Source of the DNA: Clostridia bacterium
GTDB lineage: Bacteria; Bacillota; Clostridia; Oscillospirales; Acutalibacteraceae
Direction of reading: 5' to 3'
Length of the DNA stretch: 64,000 bases
NCBI GenBank assembly: GCA_017507805.1
Contig: JAFWAC010000025.1
Coordinates: 1 to 64,000 of the forward strand
Shown here: positions 16,657-24,598 of the stretch, piece by piece
Layout of the letters: the number at the start of each line of letters is the position of its first letter
Position numbering within the stretch: the stretch's first letter is position 1
The notes under the pieces: model-generated
Told to the model about the DNA's origin: nothing
Database searches by the model: none
The model's input: the letters and a program-made list of their open reading frames with translations, nothing else
Translations under genes and position numbers: made by a program

Positions 16657-17130
16657 TTAATCTTTTCTTGAACACTTTTCTGCATCAATTGCAAGAACAA
16701 GCATAAGCACATAAATCGCATCCGAGGGGTCGACAATGTCGATTGCGTATGTGTCGGTCCAATTCCATAATTCCTTTGAAACACTTGCAATACAGTTGCC
16801 GTTGGGGCTTAGAATGGTGTAATCCCATTCTAACCAATCACCGTCAACCTGCCAGCCGTTGCAATCAATGCTGAATTTTGGCTTAAAGAACGTGAATTCT
16901 TTAGAGATGCAACCAATGTATTGGTCCCTCAAATACATTTCGAATTTCGGAAGCCATGTAAAAATTTTTTCCTTAACGGTTCCGATTGCATTGCCATTGG
17001 CATCATAAATTCTAAGCGAATGTCCCCAGGCAAGCTCGCCCTTTACCGTGTAGACGGTTTCACCGGCTTCGTTATAAATGTCATAACTGTCAAACCAAGA
17101 AAAGAGCTTTTGTTTAAATAAAAGCTTCAT
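16657..17130 (-). CDS. LURP-one-related (LOR, tubby-like fold) protein
   Basis: Protein of 157 residues made of short alternating beta-strands typical of the LURP-one/DUF567 family: KLLFKQKLFSWFDSYDIYNE, then VYTVKGELAWGHSLRIYD, then a repeat of the turn pattern in IGTVKEKIFTWLPKFEMY and CISKEFTFFKPKFSID. Bacterial members are thought to form a tubby-like barrel with a central helix; their function is not established, although related eukaryotic proteins act on membrane phospholipids. ATG 17130 is preferred because AAGG lies upstream, while the longer in-frame start has none. It is followed by the shared hairpin at 16607-16634. Confidence 0.82.
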   Translation of the reverse strand: MKLLFKQKLFSWFDSYDIYNEAGETVYTVKGELAWGHSLRIYDANGNAIGTVKEKIFTWLPKFEMYLRDQYIGCISKEFTFFKPKFSIDCNGWQVDGDWLEWDYTILSPNGNCIASVSKELWNWTDTYAIDIVDPSDAIYVLMLVLAIDAEKCSRKD

Positions 17131-17197
17131 AAAATCCCAACCTTGAAAAAAATCAACCAAAAACGAGCAAAGGACTTTTAATTATATGGGTTCTAAT

Positions 17198-17668
17198 TTA
17201 TTCGTTATTCTGTTTTTTGATTTCTGAAAGAATTTCGGCAAGTAGCTCTTCTGTGGTGGGAGCCTTAACCTCCTCAACAACAGCCTCTTCCTCTTTCTGC
17301 TTCTTAAGCTTTGCTTCGGCAATTTCACGGGTTTTGTTAAACACCTTGATCATAAGGAAAATAAAGAAAGCAATCAAAACAAAATCGATTATTGTTGCCA
17401 ACAGTGAGCCAAATCCGATAACAACTGCTTCCTTTGTGATTTCTCCGGCGGCATCTTTAACCACAGGAATCATTGTCCAATTAAGCATTGTGAGGTCAAT
17501 CTCACCGATAATACCGCCCAAGAAAGGCATAAGCACATCGTTTACGAGACTTGTGGTAATTTTTCCGAACGAAGTTGCAACGATAACACCGATAGCCATA
17601 TCAAGCACATTACCGCGCATTATAAAGTCTCTGAATTCTGCTAAAAAACCTTTTTTATCCTTTTTCAT
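17198..17668 (-). CDS. mscL: Large-conductance mechanosensitive channel MscL
   Basis: Pentameric membrane channel that opens under high tension to release solutes during osmotic downshock. The 156 residues show the N-terminal amphipathic helix and first membrane helix FRDFIMRGNVLDMAIGVIVA, continuing into SFGKITTSLVNDVLMPFLG, a periplasmic loop, the second membrane helix (LLATIIDFVLIAFFIFLMI, about residues 88-107) and a charged C-terminal helix (EELLAEILSEIKKQ). The length is normal, slightly extended by an acidic linker. The ribosome site GAGGAGG lies upstream. No terminator is evident directly after it. Confidence 0.96.
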   Translation of the reverse strand: MKKDKKGFLAEFRDFIMRGNVLDMAIGVIVATSFGKITTSLVNDVLMPFLGGIIGEIDLTMLNWTMIPVVKDAAGEITKEAVVIGFGSLLATIIDFVLIAFFIFLMIKVFNKTREIAEAKLKKQKEEEAVVEEVKAPTTEELLAEILSEIKKQNNE

Positions 17669-17751
17669 TTTAAAATCCTCCTCAAGATTTATTGTATATA
17701 ATTTTACAAAAAAAGTTAAAGCTTGTCAATACAAATCTTACCATTTAATAA

Positions 17752-17780
17752 AGCCGGATGATTAAAGTTTTCATCCGGCT
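17752..17780 (-). terminator. Terminator of the nagB operon
   Basis: AGCCGGATG pairs perfectly with CATCCGGCT across an 11-nt loop. On the minus strand it lies six bases after the nagB stop and is followed by TTATTAAA. Confidence 0.75.
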
Positions 17781-17785
17781 GAAAT

Positions 17786-18496
17786 TTAATTTTCGCTGTA
17801 AATAACGGTAACATCAGGATGCAGTTGTAAAATAGAAGCCGGCACCATTGGGGTGATAGGCCCGAAAAATGCTTTTTCGAGAATTCCCTTTTTGGCGGCA
17901 CCGTTGGCTATGAGTAATATCTTTTTTGCCTGCATGATGGATGCCATACCCATTGTGATTGCCTGCTTGGGCACCTCGTTCTCATTGGCAAAAAACCTTG
18001 AATTTGCTTTGATTGTAGATTCGTGCAAATCAACAACATGGGTGCTCTTAACAAAAACACTGTCAGGCTCGTTAAATCCGATGTGACCGTCAAGTCCGAT
18101 GCCTAAAAGCTGTAAATCTATACCGCCCAAGCTCTTGATGTGCATATCATAGCCATCACCCTCAGCGGTTAAATCTTTGGCACAGCCGTCGGGAACAAAG
18201 GTGTTTTCCTTTTTGATATTTATGTGGTTAAAGAAATTGTTGTCCATAAAATAACGATAGCTTTGATCGTTAGTGCCGTCAAGCCCTACATATTCATCAA
18301 GATTTACAGATGTAACCTGAGAAAAATCAATATCGCCTTTTTCGTACCATTCAATCAACTGCTTGTAGGTGCCGAGGGGAGAGGAGCCGGTTGCAAGACC
18401 TAAAACACTGTCAGGCTTTAAAATGACCTGTGCAGAAATTATATTTGCCGCTTGGCGGCTAAGCTTATCATAAGTATCAACAGTAATGAATTTCAT
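17786..18496 (-). CDS. nagB: Glucosamine-6-phosphate deaminase
   Basis: Converts glucosamine 6-phosphate into fructose 6-phosphate and ammonia, the last step of amino-sugar catabolism. The 236 residues show LGLATGSSPLGTYKQL (about 33-48, phosphate binding), NLDEYVGL (about 65-72, catalytic Asp), LLGIGLDGHIGFNEPDS (about 129-145, with the catalytic Asp and His), and IANGAAKKGILEKAFFGP. The length is at the short end for NagB, and the C-terminal helix of some homologues is missing, but the active site is complete. It is the third gene of a leftward operon, 11 bases after the nucleotidyltransferase. Confidence 0.95.
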   Translation of the reverse strand: MKFITVDTYDKLSRQAANIISAQVILKPDSVLGLATGSSPLGTYKQLIEWYEKGDIDFSQVTSVNLDEYVGLDGTNDQSYRYFMDNNFFNHINIKKENTFVPDGCAKDLTAEGDGYDMHIKSLGGIDLQLLGIGLDGHIGFNEPDSVFVKSTHVVDLHESTIKANSRFFANENEVPKQAITMGMASIMQAKKILLIANGAAKKGILEKAFFGPITPMVPASILQLHPDVTVIYSEN

Positions 18497-18507
18497 TTTT
18501 AAACCCC

Positions 18508-19389
18508 TTAAATTCCTTCATAAAGTCCGTCATTGATCATCTTACCGATAGCATCAACAACCATTTGTTTGTCTTCTTTATATGTAACACCGTACCACTT
18601 GTCCTCGGCAACAAGCATTTTAACCTGCTTTTCACCCTTTTCAATGAGCTCGGAAACAACACTCGGCAGATAATACTCCGACTTCGGTGTGTAAATTTTT
18701 TCGTCCAAAAAGGCTTTAAAGCCTTTTTCAATGTAACCGAAGAAATCGGTGTTAAAGCCCCAGAGATTCATTGAAACTATTGTATCGGGAGCAAGCTCTG
18801 TCCAGGTTTTACCGTCATCCTCGGTATATTTGCAGTCAGAAATCTTTGTGCGTTCGGTTACGGATTTTAAAATACCGTTTTCGGTTTCACAAATACCGCG
18901 GGAAACATATCCGTTTTCAGTCAGTGTGTTAATCAGACGGAAGCCTACCATACAGTAGTCCTCAGGGTCACTTTGCAGAAATTTTGCAATCTCAACAAAT
19001 GCAGAACGACCGTAGTAATCATCGGCATTAACAACCGCAAAGGGCTCTTTAACAGCATCGCGGCAACAAAGAATGGCGTGGGCTGTACCCCAAGGCTTTG
19101 TACGGTCGGGAGGGCAGATGTACCCGTCAGGGAGTGAGTCGGTTTCCTGGAAAACATAGTCAACCTTAATCCTTTTGGCAATTCTTTTGCCAACCATTTC
19201 TTTAAAGTCCGCCTCAATCGCATGCTTTATTACAAACACAACCTTGGTAAAGCCTGCCTTAACAGCATCGTATACGGAGAAATCAAGTAATACTTCGCCG
19301 TTAGGACCAATCGGCTCCATTTGCTTAAGACCGCCGAAGCGGCTTCCCATACCTGCCGCCATAACTACCAATGTAATATCCTTACTCAT
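18508..19389 (-). CDS. Sugar nucleotidyltransferase (NTP-transferase fold)
   Basis: Protein of 293 residues with the N-terminal nucleotide-binding signature LVVMAAGMGSRFGGLKQMEPIG split over residues 7-28, GTAHAILCC (about 100), VNADDYYGR (about 120, metal-binding Asp) and a long C-terminal region. It belongs to the NTP_transferase family but is not a close match to GlmU, GalU or RfbA as I know them. It lies 6 bases downstream of a NahK-like sugar-1-kinase, so it probably activates the sugar 1-phosphate with UTP, as in Bifidobacterium-type hexosamine salvage. That pairing is inferred from neighbours; the exact nucleotide and sugar cannot be read. Confidence 0.85.
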   Translation of the reverse strand: MSKDITLVVMAAGMGSRFGGLKQMEPIGPNGEVLLDFSVYDAVKAGFTKVVFVIKHAIEADFKEMVGKRIAKRIKVDYVFQETDSLPDGYICPPDRTKPWGTAHAILCCRDAVKEPFAVVNADDYYGRSAFVEIAKFLQSDPEDYCMVGFRLINTLTENGYVSRGICETENGILKSVTERTKISDCKYTEDDGKTWTELAPDTIVSMNLWGFNTDFFGYIEKGFKAFLDEKIYTPKSEYYLPSVVSELIEKGEKQVKMLVAEDKWYGVTYKEDKQMVVDAIGKMINDGLYEGI

Positions 19390-19395
19390 TACAAA

Positions 19396-20499
19396 TTACC
19401 CCTTGCAGTATTCTTTAACAATATTTTTAAGCTCGTCCCAATGAGCCTCCATGTCAGCGACCAATTTAAACTGTGTACGGCAACGGTCAAGATTATGCTC
19501 CGGATATGCCGTTTTAAAATACACATCTCCTTCAAGATAATCCGCAAGAAAACGCATACCGCATTCAATGGTCATCATTTTGGAGCCCTCAGGCAGAAGC
19601 ATGATTTCATCGTCCTGAAGCTGACCTTTGCAACCGTCCAAGAAGCCCTTGGTATAGATTTTAAACATTTCTATGTCAAGATTAACCTTTGAAAGGTCTT
19701 TCTCGTCCTCGGAAGCGGTGCTTGCACCGAAGCGAATAGCATCGCCGAAGTCGGTAACCGAGAATCCGGGCATAATAGTATCAAGGTCAATAACGCAAAG
19801 TGCCTTGTGGGTTGCGGCATCAAGCATTACATTGTTGGATTTTGTGTCATTATGACTAACTCTTAAGGGAAGCTTGCCCGCTTTATGACTGTCAAGTAAA
19901 ACACTGTAAAAATCACAGCGCTTTTTAACAAACTCTATTTCCTCAGCCACGGCTGCCGCCCTGCCGCATTTGTCCTGCTCCAATGCCTTAAGGAAATTTT
20001 CGTATCTCTTAGGTGTGTTATGAAAGTCCGGTATGGTTTCATAAAGAGTATCGGCAGGGAAATCGGTTAAATAGCGCTGGAATTTTCCGAAAGCATAGGC
20101 ACACTGATAAAAATCATCGGGGTTTTCAGGGCGCTCAAGACAAATGGAATCGTCTACGAAATCGTACATCCGCCAGCAATAACCGTCTTTGTCCTTGTAA
20201 TATGTAGTATCAGAAAAGGTTTTCACAAGTGTTAAAACCTCGCGCGGATTGTTCACAACGCCTCTTAAATATTCCGTAACCTTTTCAATGTTTTCCATAA
20301 CCTGCTCAGGTTGCTTGAAAACATTGCAGTTTACCGACTGCAGTACATATTTGTGTTCGCTGCCGTCAGGTTCATTGCATATTACCATAAAGGTATCGTT
20401 AATATGACCGTTGCCATAGGGGATACAGCCTCTTGTTTTACCGCTGAGATTAAAGTTTTTCACTGCATTTGATATTTGTTCCAAATCAGCCTTCCTCAT
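19396..20499 (-). CDS. Aminoglycoside-phosphotransferase-fold sugar kinase, NahK-like
   Basis: Kinase of 367 residues resembling N-acetylhexosamine 1-kinase, which makes GlcNAc-1-P or GalNAc-1-P from the free sugar. An N-terminal lobe (IPYGNGHINDTFMV, about residues 31-44) is followed by RVSHNDTKSNNVMLD (about 219-233, catalytic Asp in the Brenner motif) and VIDLDTIMPGFSVTDFGDA (about 241-259, metal-binding Asp). ATG 20499 is chosen with AAAGGCGG about 7 nt upstream; the longer start is a GTG overlapping that site. Followed by a nucleotidyltransferase and nagB, it would open an N-acetylhexosamine salvage operon; no deacetylase nagA is adjacent. Confidence 0.87.
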   Translation of the reverse strand: MRKADLEQISNAVKNFNLSGKTRGCIPYGNGHINDTFMVICNEPDGSEHKYVLQSVNCNVFKQPEQVMENIEKVTEYLRGVVNNPREVLTLVKTFSDTTYYKDKDGYCWRMYDFVDDSICLERPENPDDFYQCAYAFGKFQRYLTDFPADTLYETIPDFHNTPKRYENFLKALEQDKCGRAAAVAEEIEFVKKRCDFYSVLLDSHKAGKLPLRVSHNDTKSNNVMLDAATHKALCVIDLDTIMPGFSVTDFGDAIRFGASTASEDEKDLSKVNLDIEMFKIYTKGFLDGCKGQLQDDEIMLLPEGSKMMTIECGMRFLADYLEGDVYFKTAYPEHNLDRCRTQFKLVADMEAHWDELKNIVKEYCKG

Positions 20500-20549
20500 T
20501 TCCGGACCGCCTTTCACAAAAAAAGTTTATTTAATAATAACTTTTCTAC

Positions 20550-20578
20550 TTGACGGCTTCTATAAAAAATAGTATTAT
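20550..20578 (+). promoter_or_regulatory. Promoter of the PocR-AraC regulator
   Basis: TTGACG at 20550-20555, a 17-nt spacer and TATTAT at 20573-20578, about 50 bases before the regulator start. It lies in the 130-base space shared with the divergent kinase operon, where a regulator site would be expected; no clear operator repeat is seen. Confidence 0.6.
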
Positions 20579-20631
20579 TATTAGTATAATCTGATAAAAT
20601 ATCAAATTGTACCAACAGCAAGGGGATTGTT

Positions 20632-21462
20632 ATGCGAGAAGTTGTTGAAATACATTCCATTCTTAAAGATTTTCATATGATATCGGGGACTCGAATTTCC
20701 ATTCACGATACCGAGTTTAATGAGATATATTCATACCCAAAAGAGCCAACGGCATTTTGCAAATGCATTCAGCAGGACGAAGGGGTGCTTTCTGATTGTA
20801 TAAAAAACGATTTTGATGCCTTCTGTAAGGTAAAGGCAAGCGGCAAGGTTTATCTTTACAAGTGCCGCCGCGGACTTTATGAGGCAGTAGCTCCGCTTTA
20901 CCATTACGGCACACTTTCAGGATACCTTATGATGGGGCAGATCCGTGACAACAGCCCGTCATCAATTGAATACATAGTAAAGAAAGCAACCGGAATACTA
21001 AACGATAAAGCCAAAGCGGAGGAAATTGCAAAAACCGTAAAAGCGATAGACCGCAGTTTAATAGATTCATATATTAATATAATGACCGTTCTTGCGGAAT
21101 ACCTCACCGAAACAAGTCGGCTTTTTGCATACAACGAAAGATTGCCAAAGCTTATAAAGGAATACATAAACAAAAACTACTCGGATAAAATCACTCTTTC
21201 TATTCTATCACAAAAATTCGGATGTTGCAATGCTACTTTGACAAAAAGTTTTAAAAATGAGTATAATTTGTCAATTATGAGCTATTTATGCGAGGTAAGA
21301 CTCAAAGCTTCTTGTGAAATGATAGTAAAAACCCGAAGGTCATTCAAGGAGATAGCGGCATCCTGCGGATTTTATGACCAAAATTATTTTTCAAAGACAT
21401 TTACTAAGTATTACGGCTGCTCTCCTTCCGAATACCGTTCAAAAAATGTTGTTAAAAATTAA
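20632..21462 (+). CDS. AraC-family regulator with PocR ligand-binding domain
   Basis: Transcription factor of 276 residues. The N-terminal half is a PocR-type sensory domain with a Cys pattern (FCKCIQQDEGVLSDC, then YLYKCRRGLYEAVAPL) and GYLMMGQIRDN. The C-terminal 95 residues are an AraC double helix-turn-helix: ITLSILSQKFGCCNATLTKSF split at about 190-210, then SFKEIAASCGFYDQNYFSKTF and YYGCSPSEYR. PocR domains are known to bind small molecules such as diols or sugars. It is divergent from the hexosamine kinase operon, so control of that operon by its sugar or an intermediate is the simplest reading, but it is unproven. Confidence 0.9.
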   Translation: MREVVEIHSILKDFHMISGTRISIHDTEFNEIYSYPKEPTAFCKCIQQDEGVLSDCIKNDFDAFCKVKASGKVYLYKCRRGLYEAVAPLYHYGTLSGYLMMGQIRDNSPSSIEYIVKKATGILNDKAKAEEIAKTVKAIDRSLIDSYINIMTVLAEYLTETSRLFAYNERLPKLIKEYINKNYSDKITLSILSQKFGCCNATLTKSFKNEYNLSIMSYLCEVRLKASCEMIVKTRRSFKEIAASCGFYDQNYFSKTFTKYYGCSPSEYRSKNVVKN

Positions 21463-21490
21463 TATAAATTAAGAGAAGGGTATCTTTTTC

Positions 21491-21519
21491 TTGTATTTAT
21501 GCCAATAATGATATATAAT
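21491..21519 (+). promoter_or_regulatory. Promoter of the M50 protease-scpAB row
   Basis: TTGTAT at 21491-21496, a 17-nt spacer and a perfect TATAAT at 21514-21519, about 40 bases before the first start codon. The following genes are spaced tightly up to the carboxypeptidase and may be one operon. Confidence 0.6.
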
Positions 21520-21555
21520 TAATTAAATATAACTTTATTTTGATGGGAGCTGTCC

Positions 21556-22239
21556 TTGTTGCTTGGATACTTACTTTCCGGCTCGGTTGAGCCGTTGCAG
21601 ATTTTAATATATGTTCTTTCTTCCTTAACTGTTATTTTTTTAACATTGCCTATCCACGAATTTGCGCACGGCTGGGCTGCTGTTAAATTGGGGGATAACA
21701 CACCGCGCTGGCAGGGCAGATTAACCCTTAACCCGTTTGCTCATATTGACTATATAGGTGCGGTTTGTATTTTGTTTTTCGGCTTCGGTTGGGCAAGACC
21801 TGTTCAGGTCAATCAAAACAGCTTCCGCAATCCCAAAAGGGATATGGCATTAACCGCCTTGGCGGGACCGGTGTCCAATATTATTGTGGCATTCATTGCC
21901 CTTGTTCTTGCAAATGCCTTGCAGTTGGCAGTGCTTAAAAGCGGACTTTCGTTTTTATATTATGTTTTCTTTTTCTTTTGCTACATTGCAGAGATAAATG
22001 TTTACCTTGCTGTTTTCAATCTTATACCCATTCCTCCGCTTGACGGCTCAAGACTTTTATCCGCCCTTTTACCTTATAAATATTATTACGCGCTTATGCG
22101 TTATGAAAGATATATTTTCTGGGGACTTTTGGCGCTTCTTTGGGTTGGTGTTCTTGATATTCCGCTTGATTTTCTGTCTGACAAGGTTATGAGTGCTATA
22201 AGCTTCCTTGCAAACCTACCCTTCAGTTTTATATTATAA
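21556..22239 (+). CDS. Site-2 protease family (M50) membrane metallopeptidase
   Basis: Membrane zinc protease of 227 residues with about five or six hydrophobic segments. The zinc site HEFAHGWAAVKLGD is at about residue 34, FGFGWARPVQV is a conserved loop, LAGPVSNIIVAF follows at about 100, and the third ligand is in NLIPIPPLDGSRLL (about 155). This is the short M50B type common in Firmicutes next to scpA, lacking PDZ or CBS domains; its substrate is unknown. The start is TTG 21556, supported by TGGGAG 5 nt upstream. It lies 21 bases before scpA. Confidence 0.9.
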   Translation: MLLGYLLSGSVEPLQILIYVLSSLTVIFLTLPIHEFAHGWAAVKLGDNTPRWQGRLTLNPFAHIDYIGAVCILFFGFGWARPVQVNQNSFRNPKRDMALTALAGPVSNIIVAFIALVLANALQLAVLKSGLSFLYYVFFFFCYIAEINVYLAVFNLIPIPPLDGSRLLSALLPYKYYYALMRYERYIFWGLLALLWVGVLDIPLDFLSDKVMSAISFLANLPFSFIL

Positions 22240-22260
22240 TTAAGAGTTTAAGGTGAACAA

Positions 22261-22983
22261 ATGGAAAACAATACTTTGAGTTACAGGTTTGAGGGCTTTG
22301 AAGGTCCGCTTGACCTGCTTTTGCAGTTGATATCCCGTAACAAGCTTAATATTTATGATATACCTCTGACCGAGCTTATCGACCAATATCTTGAGCAAAT
22401 AAAGCAATTCCAACAAGAGGAGCTTGAATTGGGAAGTGAGTTTCTTGAAATGGCTTCAAGACTTTTGTATATTAAAACAGTGAGCCTGTTGCCGCGTCAC
22501 GATGAGATTGTAAAGCTTAAAGAGGAGCTTGTCGGAGAGCTTTTGGAGTATATGGTATGTCAGCAGGTGGCAAAAAAGCTTTCCGAAATGCAGGACGGCT
22601 TTAATAAATTTGTGAAGGCTCCCACGGAGTATGAATTTGATAAAACCTATGAGCTTGTTCATAACAGTGATGTGCTTTACCTTTCGTATCTGTCTGCGGT
22701 GGGCAGAGGTAAAAGAAAATTACCGCCCTCAACCGCACCGTTTACAAAGATAGTAGCTAAAAAAATAGTTGCTGTTTCCACAAGAATAATTTTTGTAATC
22801 CGCAATCTTTGGGGCGGTGGAAAGCAAAAATTAAGTAATCTTTATAAGACAGCGGATAGCCGTTCGGAATTGGTTGCAACATTTCTGGCAGTTTTAGAGC
22901 TGTGTAAGGCAAATCGCGTTAAAATAGACGGAGAGGCGGAAAATGCCGAAATAACGCTTGTAAGGGGGCATAAAAACAGATGA
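22261..22983 (+). CDS. scpA: Segregation and condensation protein A
   Basis: Kleisin subunit of the SMC-ScpAB condensin, which bridges SMC heads for chromosome organisation and segregation. The 240 residues show the N-terminal kleisin signature FEGFEGPLDLLLQLI (about 9-23), IYDIPLTELIDQYL, then EFLEMASRLLYIKTVSLLP (about 60-78), and a C-terminal winged-helix region ending SRSELVATFLAVLELCK. The ribosome site is AAGGTGA. It overlaps scpB by 4 bases (ATGA), the usual Firmicutes arrangement. Confidence 0.95.
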   Translation: MENNTLSYRFEGFEGPLDLLLQLISRNKLNIYDIPLTELIDQYLEQIKQFQQEELELGSEFLEMASRLLYIKTVSLLPRHDEIVKLKEELVGELLEYMVCQQVAKKLSEMQDGFNKFVKAPTEYEFDKTYELVHNSDVLYLSYLSAVGRGKRKLPPSTAPFTKIVAKKIVAVSTRIIFVIRNLWGGGKQKLSNLYKTADSRSELVATFLAVLELCKANRVKIDGEAENAEITLVRGHKNR

Positions 22984-23552
22984 AAACGGAACAGATGGTT
23001 TCAGCCTTTGAGGCTGTGCTTTATGCTTCGGGAGAGCCGATAAGCATTGAAAGAATGTCACAGGTGTTTGAAATATCGCCTGAAAAGGTTGTAAAGGTTA
23101 TGGATATGCTCTCTAAGCGCCTGAGCGAGAATAAAAGCTCCTTGGAGCTTTTGCGTTTGGAAAACACATATCAGCTTGCAACCAAGACAGAATATGCTGA
23201 GTATATAAAAAAGGCTTTTGATATAAAGCGCAGAACACCGCTTTCCTCAGCGGCGCTGGAGGTTTTGGCGGTTGTTGCATATAATCAGCCGGTCACCAAA
23301 TCCTTTATAGAGCAGGTGAGAGGTGTTGACTGCTCGGGTGTTGTGACAACACTTGTCGAAAAAGGACTTATCGAGGAAAAGGGAAGGTTGGAGCTTCCGG
23401 GTAAACCCTTGCTTTACGGCACAACAAAAAACTTTTTGCGGTGCTTCAGCCTTAATGACCTTACGGAGCTTCCGCCTATTCCCAAATCAGAGCAGGACGC
23501 AGGCGATGTGGGAGAACAGCTTGAATTAGAGCAGGACGGGGAACAGGAGTAA
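22980..23552 (+). CDS. scpB: Segregation and condensation protein B
   Basis: Dimeric winged-helix partner of ScpA in the SMC complex. The 190 residues show AFEAVLYASGEPISIERM at the N-terminus, AALEVLAVVAYNQPVTKSFIEQVRGVDCSG split at about 84-113, and a winged-helix end with LVEKGLIEEKGRLELPGKP and LYGTTKNFLRCF. The start overlaps scpA by ATGA and the stop overlaps the DUF2953 start, so the three are translationally coupled. An acidic tail (about residues 165-190) is typical. Confidence 0.95.
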   Translation: MKTEQMVSAFEAVLYASGEPISIERMSQVFEISPEKVVKVMDMLSKRLSENKSSLELLRLENTYQLATKTEYAEYIKKAFDIKRRTPLSSAALEVLAVVAYNQPVTKSFIEQVRGVDCSGVVTTLVEKGLIEEKGRLELPGKPLLYGTTKNFLRCFSLNDLTELPPIPKSEQDAGDVGEQLELEQDGEQE

Positions 23553-24184
23553 TGACCGCATTAATAATTATCGGTGTAATACTTTTGATTTTGTTGCTTA
23601 TTCTTTTTTCACCTGTCAGGGTTTGGGTGAGCTATGAAGATAGCTTTCACCTAAAGCTTTACTTTGCGGGAATAAAAATTTTCAGCACCAAGTCTGATAT
23701 AGGTCAAGAAAAGGAAAAAACAACCGATAAAGGCAGTGATGCCAAGTCAGAAAACACCGCCATTAAAGAAGGAAAAAGATTTTTCGGGTTCTTAAAGGAA
23801 AAATACGGCTTTTCAGGTGCGGTAAAAACCGTTTTCGGCTTTATAGGCGATGTTCTTGCACATATAAAAAAACTGTTGCGGCATATTAAGTTTAAGAGCA
23901 TAATTCTTGACATTTCGGTGTCGGGTGATGATGCCGCCAAAACCGCAGTTGAATACGGCGGCGTCTGCGCGGCGGTATATCCGGTGCTTTCTGTCCTTGA
24001 CACCTGCGCAGGATTTTCTTATAAGCAAATTAATATTAAAAGTGATTTTGTGTCTGAAAACTCCCGTTTCAGGTTTTCGGGATCGGTGATTTTAAGAGTT
24101 TTTTTCCTCTTGGTTGCCGCAATCAAAATTTATTCTGAATATAAAAAATTCGTTAGCAAGGAGAATTTCAATGAGCGAAAATAA
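23552..24184 (+). CDS. DUF2953 membrane-anchored protein
   Basis: Protein of 210 residues with one strong N-terminal membrane segment (LIIIGVILLILLLILF) followed by VRVWVSYEDSFHLKLYFAGIKI, the typical start of DUF2953. A charged linker (about 50-75) and a second beta-rich region with TAVEYGGVCAAVYPVL follow; a hydrophobic stretch near the C-terminus (VILRVFFLLVAAIKIY) may be a second membrane segment. In spore formers such proteins often sit between scpB and gerW (ytfJ), as here; their biochemical role is unknown. The frame overlaps gerW by 14 bases. Confidence 0.8.
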   Translation: MTALIIIGVILLILLLILFSPVRVWVSYEDSFHLKLYFAGIKIFSTKSDIGQEKEKTTDKGSDAKSENTAIKEGKRFFGFLKEKYGFSGAVKTVFGFIGDVLAHIKKLLRHIKFKSIILDISVSGDDAAKTAVEYGGVCAAVYPVLSVLDTCAGFSYKQINIKSDFVSENSRFRFSGSVILRVFFLLVAAIKIYSEYKKFVSKENFNERK

Positions 24185-24554
24185 TATTAAAGGTATTATG
24201 GACACAACAATGGACAAGCTCAGGGCAATGGTTGATGCCGATGTTATTACCGGCACTCCCATAGTAGTCGGAGAAGTAACACTTATTCCGGTTTCTAAGG
24301 TAGCCTTCGGTCTTGCAACCGGCGGAAGCGATTTCCCGAGCAAAAGCGGAAATCAACTTTTCGGCGGAGGTGGTGGTGCAGGTGTGACTGTATCCCCGAT
24401 AGCATTTATCGCAATTTCGGGTGGAAATGTAAAAATGCTGCCGGTTTATAACGAGCTCACCACCGTTGAAAAGGCAGTTTCAATGGCTCCCGAAATTATT
24501 GAGAAAGCAAAGGAGCTTTTCCCAAAAAAAGGTGAGCAAAAGGAAAATCAGTAA
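24171..24554 (+). CDS. gerW: GerW (YtfJ) family sporulation protein
   Basis: Protein of 127 residues with the family's core VGEVTLIPVSKVAFGLATGG split at about 31-50, then a glycine-rich FGGGGGAGVTVSPIAFIAIS (about 63-82) and LTTVEKAVSMAPEII. In Bacillus YtfJ/GerW is a spore component needed for efficient germination. ATG 24171 is chosen because AAGGAG lies 7 nt before it; the earlier in-frame ATG at 24114 is inside the DUF2953 gene and lacks a ribosome site. It follows DUF2953 as in other Clostridia, supporting a spore-forming host. Confidence 0.92.
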   Translation: MSENNIKGIMDTTMDKLRAMVDADVITGTPIVVGEVTLIPVSKVAFGLATGGSDFPSKSGNQLFGGGGGAGVTVSPIAFIAISGGNVKMLPVYNELTTVEKAVSMAPEIIEKAKELFPKKGEQKENQ

Positions 24555-24598
24555 TAAGAGCTTGCCTCATTTAATAAAATTAGATGAGGTGGTAGCTT

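Noticed and set aside
24114..24170. Longer N-terminus for GerW
   Set aside because: It lies inside the DUF2953 gene without a ribosome site, whereas AAGGAG precedes ATG 24171.
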